This document shows positions 16,508-27,347 of a stretch of 64,000 nucleotides of DNA, piece by piece. The notes below the pieces were generated by a model, which saw nothing but the letters and a program-made list of their open reading frames with translations, searched no databases and was not told where the DNA came from. Position 1 is the stretch's first letter, and every line of letters starts with the position of its first letter. The position numbers were made by a program, and so were the translations under genes. The DNA is from Buttiauxella warmboldiae (lineage in GTDB: Bacteria > Pseudomonadota > Gammaproteobacteria > Enterobacterales > Enterobacteriaceae): assembly GCF_003818135.1 (NCBI RefSeq), contig NZ_RPOH01000030.1, positions 62,001-126,000 on the forward strand, read 5' to 3'.

Positions 16508-17098
16508 TTAATCGTCCTGGTGAGGGAATAACGTATTATCAATCAGATCGCATAAGCAGTTTACCGTCAGCATATGCATTTCCTGAATGCGTGCGCTGCG
16601 GTGAGAAGGGATGCGAATTTCTACATCCTGCGGCCCCAGTAGCCCGGCCAGTTCCCCGCCATCATAGCCAGTCAATGCCACGATAGTCATATCGCGCGTC
16701 ACCGCGGCTTCTACCGCTTTGACAATATCACGGCTGTTGCCACGGGTCGAAATAGCGAGCAAAACATCACCGGTTTGGCCAAGCGCACGTACTTGTTTGG
16801 CATACACTTCTTCGTGTAAACGATCGTTGGCGATCGCGGTTAAGACCACGTTATCAGCGTTAAGTGCAATGGCAGGTAAACTTGGGCGCTCAGTTTCAAA
16901 GCGGTTGATCATGCTGGCGGCAAAATGCTGGGCGTTGGCCGCTGAGGTGCCGTTACCGCAGCAAAGGATTTTATTGCCGTTGAGCAGCGACTGAACCAGC
17001 GTCATTGCGCCACGGGAGATAGCATCTGGCAGAGCTTCCGCTGCGGCAATCTGGGTTTGAATACTTTCCGTGAAGCAGACTTTGATTCTTTCGAGCAC
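16508..17098 (-). CDS. diaA: DnaA initiator-associating protein DiaA (SIS domain)
   Basis: 196 residues, full length for DiaA. SIS phosphosugar-binding fold with the loop [10 protein letters not shown] near residues 47-56. DiaA tetramers bind DnaA and promote ordered initiation complexes at oriC. Sits between yraN and dolP as in E. coli. Confidence 0.95.
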   Translation of the reverse strand: MLERIKVCFTESIQTQIAAAEALPDAISRGAMTLVQSLLNGNKILCCGNGTSAANAQHFAASMINRFETERPSLPAIALNADNVVLTAIANDRLHEEVYAKQVRALGQTGDVLLAISTRGNSRDIVKAVEAAVTRDMTIVALTGYDGGELAGLLGPQDVEIRIPSHRSARIQEMHMLTVNCLCDLIDNTLFPHQDD

Positions 17099-17117
17099 GT
17101 TAGTTTACCTGGTTACT

Positions 17118-17537
17118 TTAAACATCTGCGGTGAACGCGTTGGTTAACCACTCTATTTCATTGCCGGTGAAGGCTAACACATCGAAACGGCAATCCACAG
17201 TATCAAAACTTCCCGATGTGCGGGCTAGCCAATATGAAGCCGCTTGCAAGAGCTTATGTTGCTTGCGACGCGTCACGCTTGTGGCCGCGTCACCGAAGAG
17301 ACTGGAGCGGCGATATCGTACTTCGATAAAAACGATAACGCCGCCGTGCTGCATGATGAGGTCGATTTCGCCGCCGCGAGAGTGGACGTTGGCGGCGATA
17401 AAACGCAGCCCTTTGCGTTCAAGAAAGCGGCGCGCTTCTGATTCATAGTGCGCGCCCGCCTGTTGACGACTCAGGAGGCGGGAACGATTTGACCCTGACT
17501 GAATTGCAGCCAATTTAATTTCCTGTTGATAACGCAA
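17118..17537 (-). CDS. yraN: UPF0102 family protein YraN (nuclease-like)
   Basis: 139 residues against about 131 in E. coli. Restriction-endonuclease-like core: G-G-E-I-D-L-I with the acidic pair and F-I-E-V-R-Y-R-R with the E-x-K-type position as Arg/Tyr as in the family. Biochemical role unknown. The chosen start overlaps the end of lpoA by 67 bases; a shorter start inside the overlap cannot be excluded. Confidence 0.9.
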   Translation of the reverse strand: MRYQQEIKLAAIQSGSNRSRLLSRQQAGAHYESEARRFLERKGLRFIAANVHSRGGEIDLIMQHGGVIVFIEVRYRRSSLFGDAATSVTRRKQHKLLQAASYWLARTSGSFDTVDCRFDVLAFTGNEIEWLTNAFTADV

Positions 17538-19546
17538 TCCTGACTGGCAGAAAGCGTACCGGTATTGCCATTCACCTGGTAACCAGGCACCTGGCGCATT
17601 TGCGAGAAGTGGTTTGCCAGTGACCAGGCATCGACGCCCATTGCATACAGACGAGCCAGCGAGTAATCGTTATGCACGCTGCTCAGCGCCTGCTGCATCA
17701 ACGACGGGTTGTTGCCCGCCAGCATCGGAATCTCGCTGAACTGCAACCCTTCCATTTCCAGACGGAAATCCGGGCCGTTTATCCCCTGTGAGCTGCGTGA
17801 GCTGGCGTACAGCTGCGCCGGACTACGGCTGCCGGTACGCATAGTAATCATTGGCTTGATAAGCGCCACTTCATCGGATGTCGCCACAATATAAGCGGCA
17901 TCTACGCCACCGGATACGGAGCCGGTAATTTGCGCATCTGTTGGCGGAGCCGGAATAGTCAGCCCGCCAATCGTCACGCTTTCTGCTTGCGCAGGCGCTG
18001 CGTTCACGGGCGTGCCGCTTAACGCGATACCTGAACCGCTGTTTATACCCTGCCTCAGCTCGGCCGTGGAGCCGAACTTCTGCTGCAGCACCGTACCGCC
18101 GCCAAGCTTCAGCCACTCATCGGCAAAGGCTTTGGTCACTCGGTCACCCAGCGCGCTGCGCGGCACCAGCAGCAGCGGTGCACGGTGCCCCTGCTGCCAG
18201 ATATGCTCTGCGGCATCACGCGCCTCGTCTTCTGGTGATAGGGCGAAGTAGCAGATATTGGCGCGGTTCTGCACTTTTTCTGGCTGGTTGAGCGCCAGAA
18301 TATTCAGCGGCGAGGTGGTCGTTGCCAGCCGATCGACATTGTTTTTAAGCAGTGGGCCGACGACTAAAGTGGCGCCATCCTGCTGGGCTTGTGCCAGCAA
18401 CTGAGCGAGCGGTTGCGTGGTGGTGTCGTAAACTTTAATTTCCGCAGACGGATTAGCCGCAGCGGCTGGCGCTGGAGCCGGCTGTGCCTGAGGCGCTGCC
18501 GCTTGTGGAACCCCCGCCGTTTCTGCTGGCTGCTGAGTTAAGTCATCAACGGATGCCGCCGCAGGACTTGCGACCATATCAGGATCGGTTGGCTGCGGTA
18601 ACGCCGCCTGGGGGGTAGCAACAGATTGTGCGTTAGCATCCGGCGCTGGTGCTGCCGCATTAGATTGCGCTACCGGCGCTGAACCCATGTTTTTCGCCGC
18701 TTCAAAACCTTGCTGAATGGTACGACCAAATACCGCAGCCTGCCCGCTTAGCGGCAACAGCAGGGCGATTTTCTCAGTCGAAGCCGGTTTATAATTCTGC
18801 ATATTGCTTAGCTGAGTGGGCAACGTTTTGGCCCCCGGATTTTGCGGGTAGCGCGTTTGCCAGTCTTTAATCCCGGCTTTCAGCATTTCCGGGTCGTTGC
18901 GGTTATCGTTCCATACGCGTTGCAGATCCAGCCAGCCTTGCAGCGTATTTTCGTCTGCATTAATCACCAGCGCATTCATCTGTTCCGGCGTCATCTGCGA
19001 CAGTGCCTGCCAGGTGCCGTCGATATTTTTCTGATGTGCAGGGCCGCTCAGCATAGGCTCCTGGGCAATATAAGTGCGCAGCAACTCAAGCGACGGACGA
19101 TTCTGGTTGGTATCGATAACCGCCTGGTAATAGCGCGCCTGCTGATTTTTGTTCAGCTCAGCCAGATTGATTTTTGCCAGCGCGGCGTTAGCGGCGGCGT
19201 AATCTTTCTGCGCGACTCTGATTTCCGGCACCAGCAGCTGTTGTTCACGGCGCTGTTCATCACTCATCTCTTTTGGCAGCTGATTGTAGAGATCAACGGC
19301 CTGCTGAGTTTTGCCTTCTTTCACCAGCGCATGAATGGCGAGTAATTGCCAGGTGGTCTTGCTATCATCACCGCTTTGCTGCATCTGTTGCAGATAATAG
19401 GCGGAATCCGCTGTGGCTTCGCCCTGCATATGCGCGGTTGCCTGATCTGGTGCTTTTGTCGTGGTACAGCCAGCGAATATTAGCGCGGCCAGTACAACCG
19501 GCAGACAGCGCCCGGCTTTAGAACGAATAATTTTAGACGGTACCAT
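17471..19546 (-). CDS. lpoA: Penicillin-binding protein activator LpoA
   Basis: 691 residues. Outer-membrane lipoprotein: signal with F-A-G-C, Cys27. N-terminal TPR-like domain (to about 250), a Pro/Ala/Gln-rich low-complexity linker (about 295-370) and a C-terminal periplasmic-binding-like domain that activates PBP1a in peptidoglycan synthesis. The linker is inside the C-terminal domain region, as in other enterobacteria. Divergent from rsmI with 62 bases between starts. Confidence 0.95.
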   Translation of the reverse strand: MVPSKIIRSKAGRCLPVVLAALIFAGCTTTKAPDQATAHMQGEATADSAYYLQQMQQSGDDSKTTWQLLAIHALVKEGKTQQAVDLYNQLPKEMSDEQRREQQLLVPEIRVAQKDYAAANAALAKINLAELNKNQQARYYQAVIDTNQNRPSLELLRTYIAQEPMLSGPAHQKNIDGTWQALSQMTPEQMNALVINADENTLQGWLDLQRVWNDNRNDPEMLKAGIKDWQTRYPQNPGAKTLPTQLSNMQNYKPASTEKIALLLPLSGQAAVFGRTIQQGFEAAKNMGSAPVAQSNAAAPAPDANAQSVATPQAALPQPTDPDMVASPAAASVDDLTQQPAETAGVPQAAAPQAQPAPAPAAAANPSAEIKVYDTTTQPLAQLLAQAQQDGATLVVGPLLKNNVDRLATTTSPLNILALNQPEKVQNRANICYFALSPEDEARDAAEHIWQQGHRAPLLLVPRSALGDRVTKAFADEWLKLGGGTVLQQKFGSTAELRQGINSGSGIALSGTPVNAAPAQAESVTIGGLTIPAPPTDAQITGSVSGGVDAAYIVATSDEVALIKPMITMRTGSRSPAQLYASSRSSQGINGPDFRLEMEGLQFSEIPMLAGNNPSLMQQALSSVHNDYSLARLYAMGVDAWSLANHFSQMRQVPGYQVNGNTGTLSASQDCVINRKLNWLQFSQGQIVPAS

Positions 19547-19608
19547 TCTGTATCCAGTGTAATTTTTATCTCAGTGTTCAATATTAAATCGGCAATACGG
19601 ATGAAACA

Positions 19609-20475
19609 ATGAAACAACTCGAAACGGCGGCTATTTCTGCCAGCACGCTCTACATCGTTCCGACACCCATCGGTAACCTCGGCGATATCACACAGCGGGC
19701 GTTATCCGTGTTGCAAAGCGTTGACCTGATTGCCGCCGAAGATACTCGCCATACCGGTTTGCTGCTGCAACATTTTGCGATTAATGCGCGCATGTTCGCA
19801 CTGCACGATCATAACGAACAGCAAAAATCAGAAACCCTGCTGGCTAAACTGCAGCAAGGGCAAAGCATCGCGTTAGTTTCTGATGCAGGAACGCCACTGA
19901 TTAACGATCCCGGCTACCATTTGGTACGAACCTGCCGTGAAGCGGGTATCCGCGTGGTGCCGTTGCCAGGGCCGTGTGCGGCGATAGCTGCATTAAGCGC
20001 GGCGGGTTTACCTTCCGACCGTTTTTGCTACGAAGGTTTTCTGCCGGCAAAATCCAAAGGCCGTCGCGACGCGCTTAAAGCGATAGAGCAAGAACCGCGC
20101 ACGCTCATCTTTTACGAGTCTACCCATCGTCTGCTCGATAGTTTAGATGATATATGCGCTGTGCTGGGCGAATCGCGTTATGTCGTGCTGGCGCGCGAGC
20201 TAACAAAAACCTGGGAATCCATTCACGGTGCGCCGATTGGTGAGCTGGCGGCGTGGGTCAAAGAAGACGAAAACCGTCGTAAAGGCGAGATGGTGCTGAT
20301 TGTTGAAGGCTTTAAAGCGCCTGCCGATGATGCGTTGCCAGCCGATGCGCTGCGCACTTTGGCACTGCTGCAAACTGAACTGCCACTGAAAAAAGCCGCT
20401 GCGCTAGCTGCTGAAATCCACGGCGTGAAGAAGAATGCGCTGTATAAATATGCTCTGGAAAATAGCGAGAAATAA
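19609..20475 (+). CDS. rsmI: 16S rRNA 2'-O-ribose C1402 methyltransferase RsmI
   Basis: 288 residues. Tetrapyrrole-methylase-fold SAM enzyme: N-terminal [14 protein letters not shown] and the S-D-A-G-T-P motif near residue 92. It modifies C1402 in the decoding centre together with RsmH. Divergent from lpoA. A strong hairpin lies about 50 bases after the stop. Confidence 0.96.
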   Translation: MKQLETAAISASTLYIVPTPIGNLGDITQRALSVLQSVDLIAAEDTRHTGLLLQHFAINARMFALHDHNEQQKSETLLAKLQQGQSIALVSDAGTPLINDPGYHLVRTCREAGIRVVPLPGPCAAIAALSAAGLPSDRFCYEGFLPAKSKGRRDALKAIEQEPRTLIFYESTHRLLDSLDDICAVLGESRYVVLARELTKTWESIHGAPIGELAAWVKEDENRRKGEMVLIVEGFKAPADDALPADALRTLALLQTELPLKKAAALAAEIHGVKKNALYKYALENSEK

Positions 20476-20523
20476 GTTATTCCGGGATGCGTATTGTGCT
20501 TTTGATTAATCCGGATGAATGAA

Positions 20524-20555
20524 CCCCCCGCAGTCTCAACTGCGGGGGGACTTTT
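20524..20555 (+). terminator. Terminator after rsmI
   Basis: CCCCCCGCAG (20524-20533) and CTGCGGGGGG (20540-20549) form a perfect 10-bp stem around TCTCAA, followed by ACTTTT. It lies between the convergent rsmI and GH36 genes and may stop both. Confidence 0.8.
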
Positions 20556-20574
20556 AAATTTAACACTGTGAGTT

Positions 20575-22473
20575 TTATTTCGCGTCTGTAGCGGGTGTTG
20601 CCTCTATCACCAGCGTTTGCAGCGGTTTCAGCGTAACTATAACCGGTTTGCTGTAGTCGCCAGGCAGCGTGATATTTGCGCCATAGATTGGCTTTAGTGT
20701 GAATTGTGTCGCTTCACCGTCAGGGATTTCAAAGCTCTTCGTCAAATCCAGATAGTAGTTTTGTTCTTTATCTGACGGATTACGTAAACCAAAGATGGCT
20801 TTATTTTTGTTCCACGATGCCCAGCCATAAACGTCGAGCGCTGTTGGATCGCCACCAATCCAGTGGGTATCGACCAGCACGCTACTGTTCGCTCGTGACC
20901 ATTTCGCAGCATTGGCCAGCGTGTCCCATTTGGCACCGTTGAGCATGGATGGCGTGATATACAGCTCTTGTAGCTGAGTGCCGGTAGCAAAGTAGCTCCA
21001 GACCTGATCGGCGAAATCGCTGTCCGTCTGAATTTTCTCTAGTCCAAAATAGGCATTCTCAGCACTGACAATTCCGTGATACATCAGCGAATTTATCGGA
21101 AAAAGTGGACCTTTACGTACAATCGAACGATATGTCTCAGCGTCACGATAGGTCATCCATTGTTGTACCGGTGAACCTTTGCCATACACGTTAATATCGT
21201 CGCCCTGACGCCAGATAGAGTCGGCATAGAACAACCAGGACGGGCTGGCGTCGGTGCCGGTTGTCAGATTAATAAACAGGTCTTTATTTGCCGTACGCAT
21301 GTTTTTAATCAGCTCAATTGAGGCATCAAAATCGGACGCAAACTGGCTACCTTTAATCCAGTTATTGGCATTGCCCATACCATCAAGTTTGAACGAAGTA
21401 ATATGCTCATTGCTGATTAATTTAATAATTTGTTCATTAAAGTTACGGAAATAGTTGGGGCCAGAGAGGGCAAACTTCCCGTCAACAGTTTCAAATCCAT
21501 TCTCTTTGGCATGGGAGACGCGAATATCGCGTGGTTTGTTATAGCCTCCCCACGGAGATAACCATAAACCAACGGAAGTATGGAAACTGTCGGCTTTATT
21601 TTTCACAACGCCAAACCCGTTACTGAACGCCGGGCCAAATAGCCATTTTCCTGTGCGATCGTCCCAGCCATCATCCAGTAAAAAACCATCCAGCTTCACA
21701 CCGCGCTTTTTAATCAGTTCATCAGCGTAAGCATCCATCCGATTAAGGACATCTTTTTCGCTATAGGTGGTAAAGAAGCCGATATCCATCCAGCTGTTGT
21801 AATGAAGATATGGCTGATACGGACGCGGGCGCATAGCATTGATAAATTCATTGAAGCTACGGCGCAGCTGGTTTGTTGCCTCAAAGGTGCCGAAGTAGGT
21901 GGTATAGGTAACCGGGGCATCCGTTTTAATCGGTGTTTTTAACCCAACATTCAGATTGGTTGTAGTTTCATAGGCATAAGTATTAACGATGGGCTTTTCC
22001 GGCAGGATAAAAAAGCTATCAGCGATAATGGGCGAGCTATTAATGGCTCCATTAACATAAGGTGCTTGTGATTGCCCTTTCGTTGGGAAGAACGTTATTT
22101 TTGCAACCTCCTGCGCCTTGCCTTTCGCTTTAATTGTATAGTCGATACTTGCATACTTTTCTTTCAGAACATTCAACACTACGGTGACGGAAAAATCTTT
22201 ATGGTCATAATCGATATGGATTGAATTATCTTTTTGGCTGATGTTTTTTACTTTAAAGTCGGTTGCGTGGATGACCTTTTCATTTGGAAGAGTCAGAAAG
22301 AACAACTCTTTAGGCGCCAGCTTGCTCGCTGAAAGTTTATCCTTAATCACGACTGCAGAATGAGTGCCGTCAAATGAGATGGCGATATTGTTGTTTGTGA
22401 GCAGATATTCGGTAGCGAACGCGCTATTGCTAACCAGCAAAAGTAATAACGAGCTTTTAATGATTCTATTCAT
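20575..22473 (-). CDS. Exported GH36-like alpha-glycosidase (probable alpha-galactosidase / alpha-N-acetylgalactosaminidase)
   Basis: 632 residues with a signal peptide (cleavage likely after A-F-A, residue 20). N-terminal beta domain, then a TIM barrel with L-L-D-D-G-W near 265-270 and F-K-L-D-G-M-G-N at 361-368, where D364 fits the clan GH-D nucleophile; D425/D426 in R-Q-G-D-D may be the acid/base. No second-substrate evidence in the sequence. It lies downstream of agaY in the GalNAc regulon, so release of terminal alpha-GalNAc from glycans in the periplasm or outside is likely. Not one of the core E. coli aga genes. Confidence 0.75.
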   Translation of the reverse strand: MNRIIKSSLLLLLVSNSAFATEYLLTNNNIAISFDGTHSAVVIKDKLSASKLAPKELFFLTLPNEKVIHATDFKVKNISQKDNSIHIDYDHKDFSVTVVLNVLKEKYASIDYTIKAKGKAQEVAKITFFPTKGQSQAPYVNGAINSSPIIADSFFILPEKPIVNTYAYETTTNLNVGLKTPIKTDAPVTYTTYFGTFEATNQLRRSFNEFINAMRPRPYQPYLHYNSWMDIGFFTTYSEKDVLNRMDAYADELIKKRGVKLDGFLLDDGWDDRTGKWLFGPAFSNGFGVVKNKADSFHTSVGLWLSPWGGYNKPRDIRVSHAKENGFETVDGKFALSGPNYFRNFNEQIIKLISNEHITSFKLDGMGNANNWIKGSQFASDFDASIELIKNMRTANKDLFINLTTGTDASPSWLFYADSIWRQGDDINVYGKGSPVQQWMTYRDAETYRSIVRKGPLFPINSLMYHGIVSAENAYFGLEKIQTDSDFADQVWSYFATGTQLQELYITPSMLNGAKWDTLANAAKWSRANSSVLVDTHWIGGDPTALDVYGWASWNKNKAIFGLRNPSDKEQNYYLDLTKSFEIPDGEATQFTLKPIYGANITLPGDYSKPVIVTLKPLQTLVIEATPATDAK

Positions 22474-22505
22474 CTGCGTTTCCTGTCAGGGTATTTTCAA
22501 ATGCA

Positions 22506-22535
22506 GGGTGTTATCCATATTTATGGGTAACACCC
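22506..22535 (-). terminator. Hairpin between agaY and the GH36 gene
   Basis: GGGTGTTA and TAACACCC flank an inner CCATA/TATGG pairing. On the minus strand no long T run follows, so partial termination or mRNA stabilisation is more likely than full termination. It would set lower expression of the GH36 gene. Confidence 0.45.
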
Positions 22536-22548
22536 TGAGCGGAAAAAT

Positions 22549-23439
<891 letters not shown>

Positions 23440-24594
23440 TCAGCCTTTCCACGGATGAATAATGACACCTTTTACAACACGGTTGACCGTGCCGCTGGCA
23501 GAAGGCGTATCAGGGGTAATGCCTGCTTTGATGGATTCGGTCAGCGCGAAAATCTGCGCATACATCAGGAAGCAGAAAGCCTGCTCAACGTCGATAAAAT
23601 CACGGGCAGGCGGTAACCAGATATGCGGCCCGGCTTCGACTTGCGGGCACGGCGAAGAGCAGATAGCGACAACGTGCAGGGCTTGCTGGTCGCGGCGCAG
23701 TTCAGCCAGTAAATCGAGATCGTACTGGCGGGTATACGGATGGCTTGAAACCATCACCACAACCAGCGTTTGGTCGTTAACCAGTGATTTTGGGCCGTGA
23801 CGGAACCCGGCTGGAGAGTCATAAAATGCCGCCAGTTTACCTGCCGTTAGCTCCAGCACTTTTAATGCGGATTCACGCGCCACGCCCTGCAGGCCACCGC
23901 TGCCGAGGTAAACCACGCGTTTAAAAGGCCCATCGCCAAACACGCTGCCATGGAATTCGCCCTGTGAGGCAATGATTTGTTCACAGCGTCTGGCAACATC
24001 CTGGAAAGTGTTGCTGTTAATGATATCTGGCGCAAAGACAGCGAGGCAGCTTGCCATCATGGTGGTGATACTGCTGGTCATGGCGAAGCCGCGATCGTGG
24101 GTTTCCGGCGGCATTAACAGCGCCAGCGAATTACCGCTTGTCGCCGCGTTCTGATACAGGCTACCGGCCTCATTGCAGGTGATGATCAGGTGGTAACACT
24201 CTTTGACTAGCTGGTTGACCAAATCCACTGCCGCAACGCTTTCCGGGCTGTTACCCGAGCGCGCAAATGAAACCAGCAGCGTAGGTGTTTGTTCGGCTAA
24301 GTAATCCAGCGGGTTCGTCACAAGATCGGTGGTGGGCACGGCAACAAAGTTTTTCCCGGTGTGGCGTGACAGCCACGGGGTAATGATATCGCCAATAAAC
24401 GCGGAGGTTCCTGCGCCCGTCAGGATGATTTTTAACGAGGTGTTTTGCAGCAAAGGCGCAAGGAACGTATCGATGTGGCTGCGCTGATGATCGATATTGT
24501 TTAACGATCGCAGCCAGCTTCCCGGCTGTTGGCGGATCTCTTTTTCGGTCCAGGTGGATGTGCCGGAAAGACAGGCAGATTGGGTTTCGCTCAT
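23440..24594 (-). CDS. agaS: Galactosamine-6-phosphate deaminase/isomerase (SIS family)
   Basis: 384 residues, same length as E. coli AgaS. Two SIS domains (L-T-G-A-G-T-S-A-F near residue 58 and Y-L-G-S-G-G-L-Q-G near 229). AgaS converts GalN-6-P to tagatose-6-phosphate and ammonia. First gene of the agaS-agaY(-GH36) transcript; two AgaR-like operators lie in its upstream gap. Confidence 0.95.
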   Translation of the reverse strand: MSETQSACLSGTSTWTEKEIRQQPGSWLRSLNNIDHQRSHIDTFLAPLLQNTSLKIILTGAGTSAFIGDIITPWLSRHTGKNFVAVPTTDLVTNPLDYLAEQTPTLLVSFARSGNSPESVAAVDLVNQLVKECYHLIITCNEAGSLYQNAATSGNSLALLMPPETHDRGFAMTSSITTMMASCLAVFAPDIINSNTFQDVARRCEQIIASQGEFHGSVFGDGPFKRVVYLGSGGLQGVARESALKVLELTAGKLAAFYDSPAGFRHGPKSLVNDQTLVVVMVSSHPYTRQYDLDLLAELRRDQQALHVVAICSSPCPQVEAGPHIWLPPARDFIDVEQAFCFLMYAQIFALTESIKAGITPDTPSASGTVNRVVKGVIIHPWKG

Positions 24595-24897
24595 AACTCA
24601 GTCCTTAGCAGTGCAGGATCATCGGAAGTAGCACAAAGCAGAAAAGGACAATCTTTCGTTTTGTTTCATTTGCTCAGCTTTATGCTTGAATAAAATCTAT
24701 AGAAAAGAAAATGAAAGGTCAATGTAATAAAAGAAATAAAACGAAAAATGCGTTCCAGGAAAAGACGGTTTATTATTAATATATTGATTTAAATTAATAT
24801 TTAATGAATTTAAATAGCATGGATAAATTTAATCGAAAGGAAAAGAAAGATCTGCCAGCGGGGAGATGGCAGACCAAAACGGAGCACAATGAAAGCG
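24595..24897. promoter_or_regulatory. agaS promoter region with two AgaR-like operators
   Basis: 303 bases, AT-rich. Site 1 at 24651-24673 has the core CTTTCGTTTTGTTTCATTTG. Site 2 at 24726-24750 carries the reverse of the same pattern (AAAAGAAATAAAACGAAAAA). A third, weaker match, AAAAGAAAATGAAAGG, is near 24701-24717. These fit the E. coli AgaR consensus. No other gene is seen here. Confidence 0.7.
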
Positions 24898-26031
24898 CTA
24901 CAGGGAGAGCGCCTGGCCGTCAGACCAGACGTTGTGCAGTAAAAGCTGCGGGTTAAGCGCAATAATATGGGCGCGTTTACCTACGGCCAAGGAACCTAAC
25001 TGCTTATCTAACCCGAGCATTTTAGCCGGATGAAGCGACGCCATATGAATGGCATCTGCGGCAGCCACACCGACGTTATTCACCAGGTTTCGTACGGCCG
25101 CATCAAGCGTCAGAGCGCTTCCTGCCAGCCCGCCGCTTGCGGTGCGCACGATCCCGTGATGCAGGGTTACCGGGTGCCCGCAAATTGAATAGTTACCGTC
25201 AGGCATACCGGCGGCCCTCATGGCATCGGTAATCAGAACAATGCGCGGCCCGGCGCAGGTACAGCTGATATTCATGACGGCCGGGTGCACGTGGTGCCCG
25301 TCGGCAATCAATTCCAGCCAGGCACGTTTGTCGGTTAAACCTGCACCCACCATTCCCGGGTTGCGGTGATGCAAACCCGTCATACCGTTAAAGCAGTGCA
25401 CCAGGCCATCAGCCCCGGCATCGAATGCCTGCATGGTCTCCTCATAACTGGCGGCGCTATGGCCGAGCATCACGCGGATATCACGGCTTTTCAGATGCCT
25501 GATAGTGTCCAGCGTCGCGGGTTTTTCCGCCGCTAACGCCACCACGCGCAACGTGTTTTGCGACACGGCTATCAGCCGATCCAGCTCTGCGCTATCCAGC
25601 TCGCGAAATAACTCGGGTGGATGAGCACCTTTGTTAAGTGGCGTGAAATATGGCCCTTCGAGGTAGCTACCTAGCACGCTGGCACCTGGCCCGCCGTGAA
25701 AATAGCGTTGCGCAATACGCCGCAACGCTCGTTCAATATCGGCAAGCGGGGCGGTGACGGTAGTGGGTAACCAGGCTCCCACCCCTTCCCGCGCTTTGTG
25801 CATTGCCAGCCGGTCGAGAGCCGTGGGGTCGTCATCCATGACATCAACCCCATCGCCGCCGTGAACATGAATATCAATGTAAGCCGGGCACAGCAGCTCT
25901 GCATCGCGCGCCGTTATTCCTACAGGGATAGGCTCAATGGCGACAATAGTGCCGTTATCGATGCGTAGCTGGTGGTCGTCTCGCCAGCCCTGCTCGGTAA
26001 GGAGGCGCCTGGCGCGTAGCAGGGTGGTCAT
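24898..26031 (-). CDS. agaA: N-acetylgalactosamine-6-phosphate deacetylase
   Basis: 377 residues, NagA family amidohydrolase. D-I-H-V-H-G-G-D-G at the metal site (about residue 53), L-E-G-P-Y metal Glu near 124, G-H-S-A-A and V-H-C-F-N-G-M-T, catalytic D in I-T-D-A-M. It removes acetate from GalNAc-6-P to give GalN-6-P. It is full length, unlike the truncated K-12 copy. The start overlaps agaF by 4 bases. Confidence 0.94.
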   Translation of the reverse strand: MTTLLRARRLLTEQGWRDDHQLRIDNGTIVAIEPIPVGITARDAELLCPAYIDIHVHGGDGVDVMDDDPTALDRLAMHKAREGVGAWLPTTVTAPLADIERALRRIAQRYFHGGPGASVLGSYLEGPYFTPLNKGAHPPELFRELDSAELDRLIAVSQNTLRVVALAAEKPATLDTIRHLKSRDIRVMLGHSAASYEETMQAFDAGADGLVHCFNGMTGLHHRNPGMVGAGLTDKRAWLELIADGHHVHPAVMNISCTCAGPRIVLITDAMRAAGMPDGNYSICGHPVTLHHGIVRTASGGLAGSALTLDAAVRNLVNNVGVAAADAIHMASLHPAKMLGLDKQLGSLAVGKRAHIIALNPQLLLHNVWSDGQALSL

Positions 26032-26462
26032 ATTCCTTCCTCAACCGCCTCAGCTTCGCGGTAGCGTCCCATTTCATCCACCAGGCTGGTTAAACCACGA
26101 TGGCCGCATTCCAGAGCCTGAAGGCGGAACTCTTTACTGCTTAGCCCATCGCGCTCCAGCACCATTTCCAGCAGCAATTGCAGGTTGATGCCGGTGATCA
26201 CTTCGCGGTCCTCTTTCTCCAGCGCCAGGGTGGAGGCCACGCGGAAGGGGGTACCGCCGAGTAAATCGGTTAAAAACACCAGCCCTTCGCTCTCATCTAA
26301 TGCGCCAATGGCTTCTTCAAACTGAGCCGTGAGTAATGCCGTTGAGGAGGTTTCAGGAAAATCAATGGCGATAAACTGCTCTTGTTCGCCCAGAATCTGC
26401 TTCATCGCTTTTTCCAGCCCGCTGGCAAAGCCACCGTGACCGCTAAGAATAATGCTTAACAT
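26028..26462 (-). CDS. agaF: PTS GalNAc-specific EIIA component
   Basis: 144 residues, mannose-family EIIA. Phospho-His is H9 in L-S-G-H-G-G-F-A. It passes phosphate from HPr to AgaV during uptake of N-acetylgalactosamine. Lies between agaE and agaA. Confidence 0.93.
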   Translation of the reverse strand: MLSIILSGHGGFASGLEKAMKQILGEQEQFIAIDFPETSSTALLTAQFEEAIGALDESEGLVFLTDLLGGTPFRVASTLALEKEDREVITGINLQLLLEMVLERDGLSSKEFRLQALECGHRGLTSLVDEMGRYREAEAVEEGI

Positions 26463-26477
26463 ATTGTTTTCTCTCGA

Positions 26478-27347
26478 TTACAGGAAATGGGCAAATTTCC
26501 CGACCACCCCCAGCACGACCGTGATTCCGATCAGACGCAGAGGACTCCAGCCGCGGCGCACCAGCGCATACATGCACAAGGTATAAACCAGCGGTAAGAA
26601 AGCCGGCATCAGTTTGTCGATAACGTCGGTTTGCAGTTTTACCACCGCATCACCGGCCGTAATTTCAAGCGTGGTGGCAAGGCGAACGTAGGTAGCCACC
26701 AGCGCGCCAATCACCGTCATCCCAACAATCGATGCGGCATGGCCGACTTTACGAGTGTTGGCTTTAATTAACGGGATGGCCGCCACCCCCATGCGGTAAG
26801 CGTAGTGAGCAAGCCCAAAGCGCAGGCCAAGGTGTACCACGTTAAACAGCACGATAAAGATCACGGCACCAAGGATCGAACCCTGTAAGGCAAGGCTCGC
26901 CCCGATGCCGCCGCAAATTGGCAGCAAGGTCAGCCAGAACATGGCATCGCCAATTCCTCCCAGCGGCGCACCCACGGCAATTTTTGTGCTCTGGATACTG
27001 TTCACATCCTGTTTTGAACGCTCCATCGCCAGGATAATGCCGATGACAAAGGTCACGAGGAAGGGGTGCGTATTGAAGAACCCCATGTGGCCTTTCATGG
27101 CGCGAGCCAGGTCGTTTTTGTTGGTGTGGATTTTTTTCAGCGCGGGCAGCAAGCCATACAGCCAGCCTGACGCCTGCATACGTTCATAGTTAAATGATGC
27201 CTGTAACAGCATGGAGCGCCATGCTACCCGGTTGATATCCTGCTTCGTCAGTTCCGCGCCAATACGCTGGTCTTCATAGACATTGTCATTTTTTTCGACC
27301 GCGGCGCTGTCCGCGACGCCTGGCAGAGTCTGTTCGTTAGATCCCAT
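26478..27347 (-). CDS. agaE: PTS GalNAc-specific EIID component
   Basis: 289 residues, mannose-family EIID with C-terminal membrane segments. Start ATG 27347 has GAGGAA seven bases upstream inside the end of the EIIC gene; a TTG at 27353 is less likely. The N-terminus is about 30 residues longer than usual and hydrophilic. Overlaps agaW by 11 bases. Confidence 0.9.
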   Translation of the reverse strand: MGSNEQTLPGVADSAAVEKNDNVYEDQRIGAELTKQDINRVAWRSMLLQASFNYERMQASGWLYGLLPALKKIHTNKNDLARAMKGHMGFFNTHPFLVTFVIGIILAMERSKQDVNSIQSTKIAVGAPLGGIGDAMFWLTLLPICGGIGASLALQGSILGAVIFIVLFNVVHLGLRFGLAHYAYRMGVAAIPLIKANTRKVGHAASIVGMTVIGALVATYVRLATTLEITAGDAVVKLQTDVIDKLMPAFLPLVYTLCMYALVRRGWSPLRLIGITVVLGVVGKFAHFL

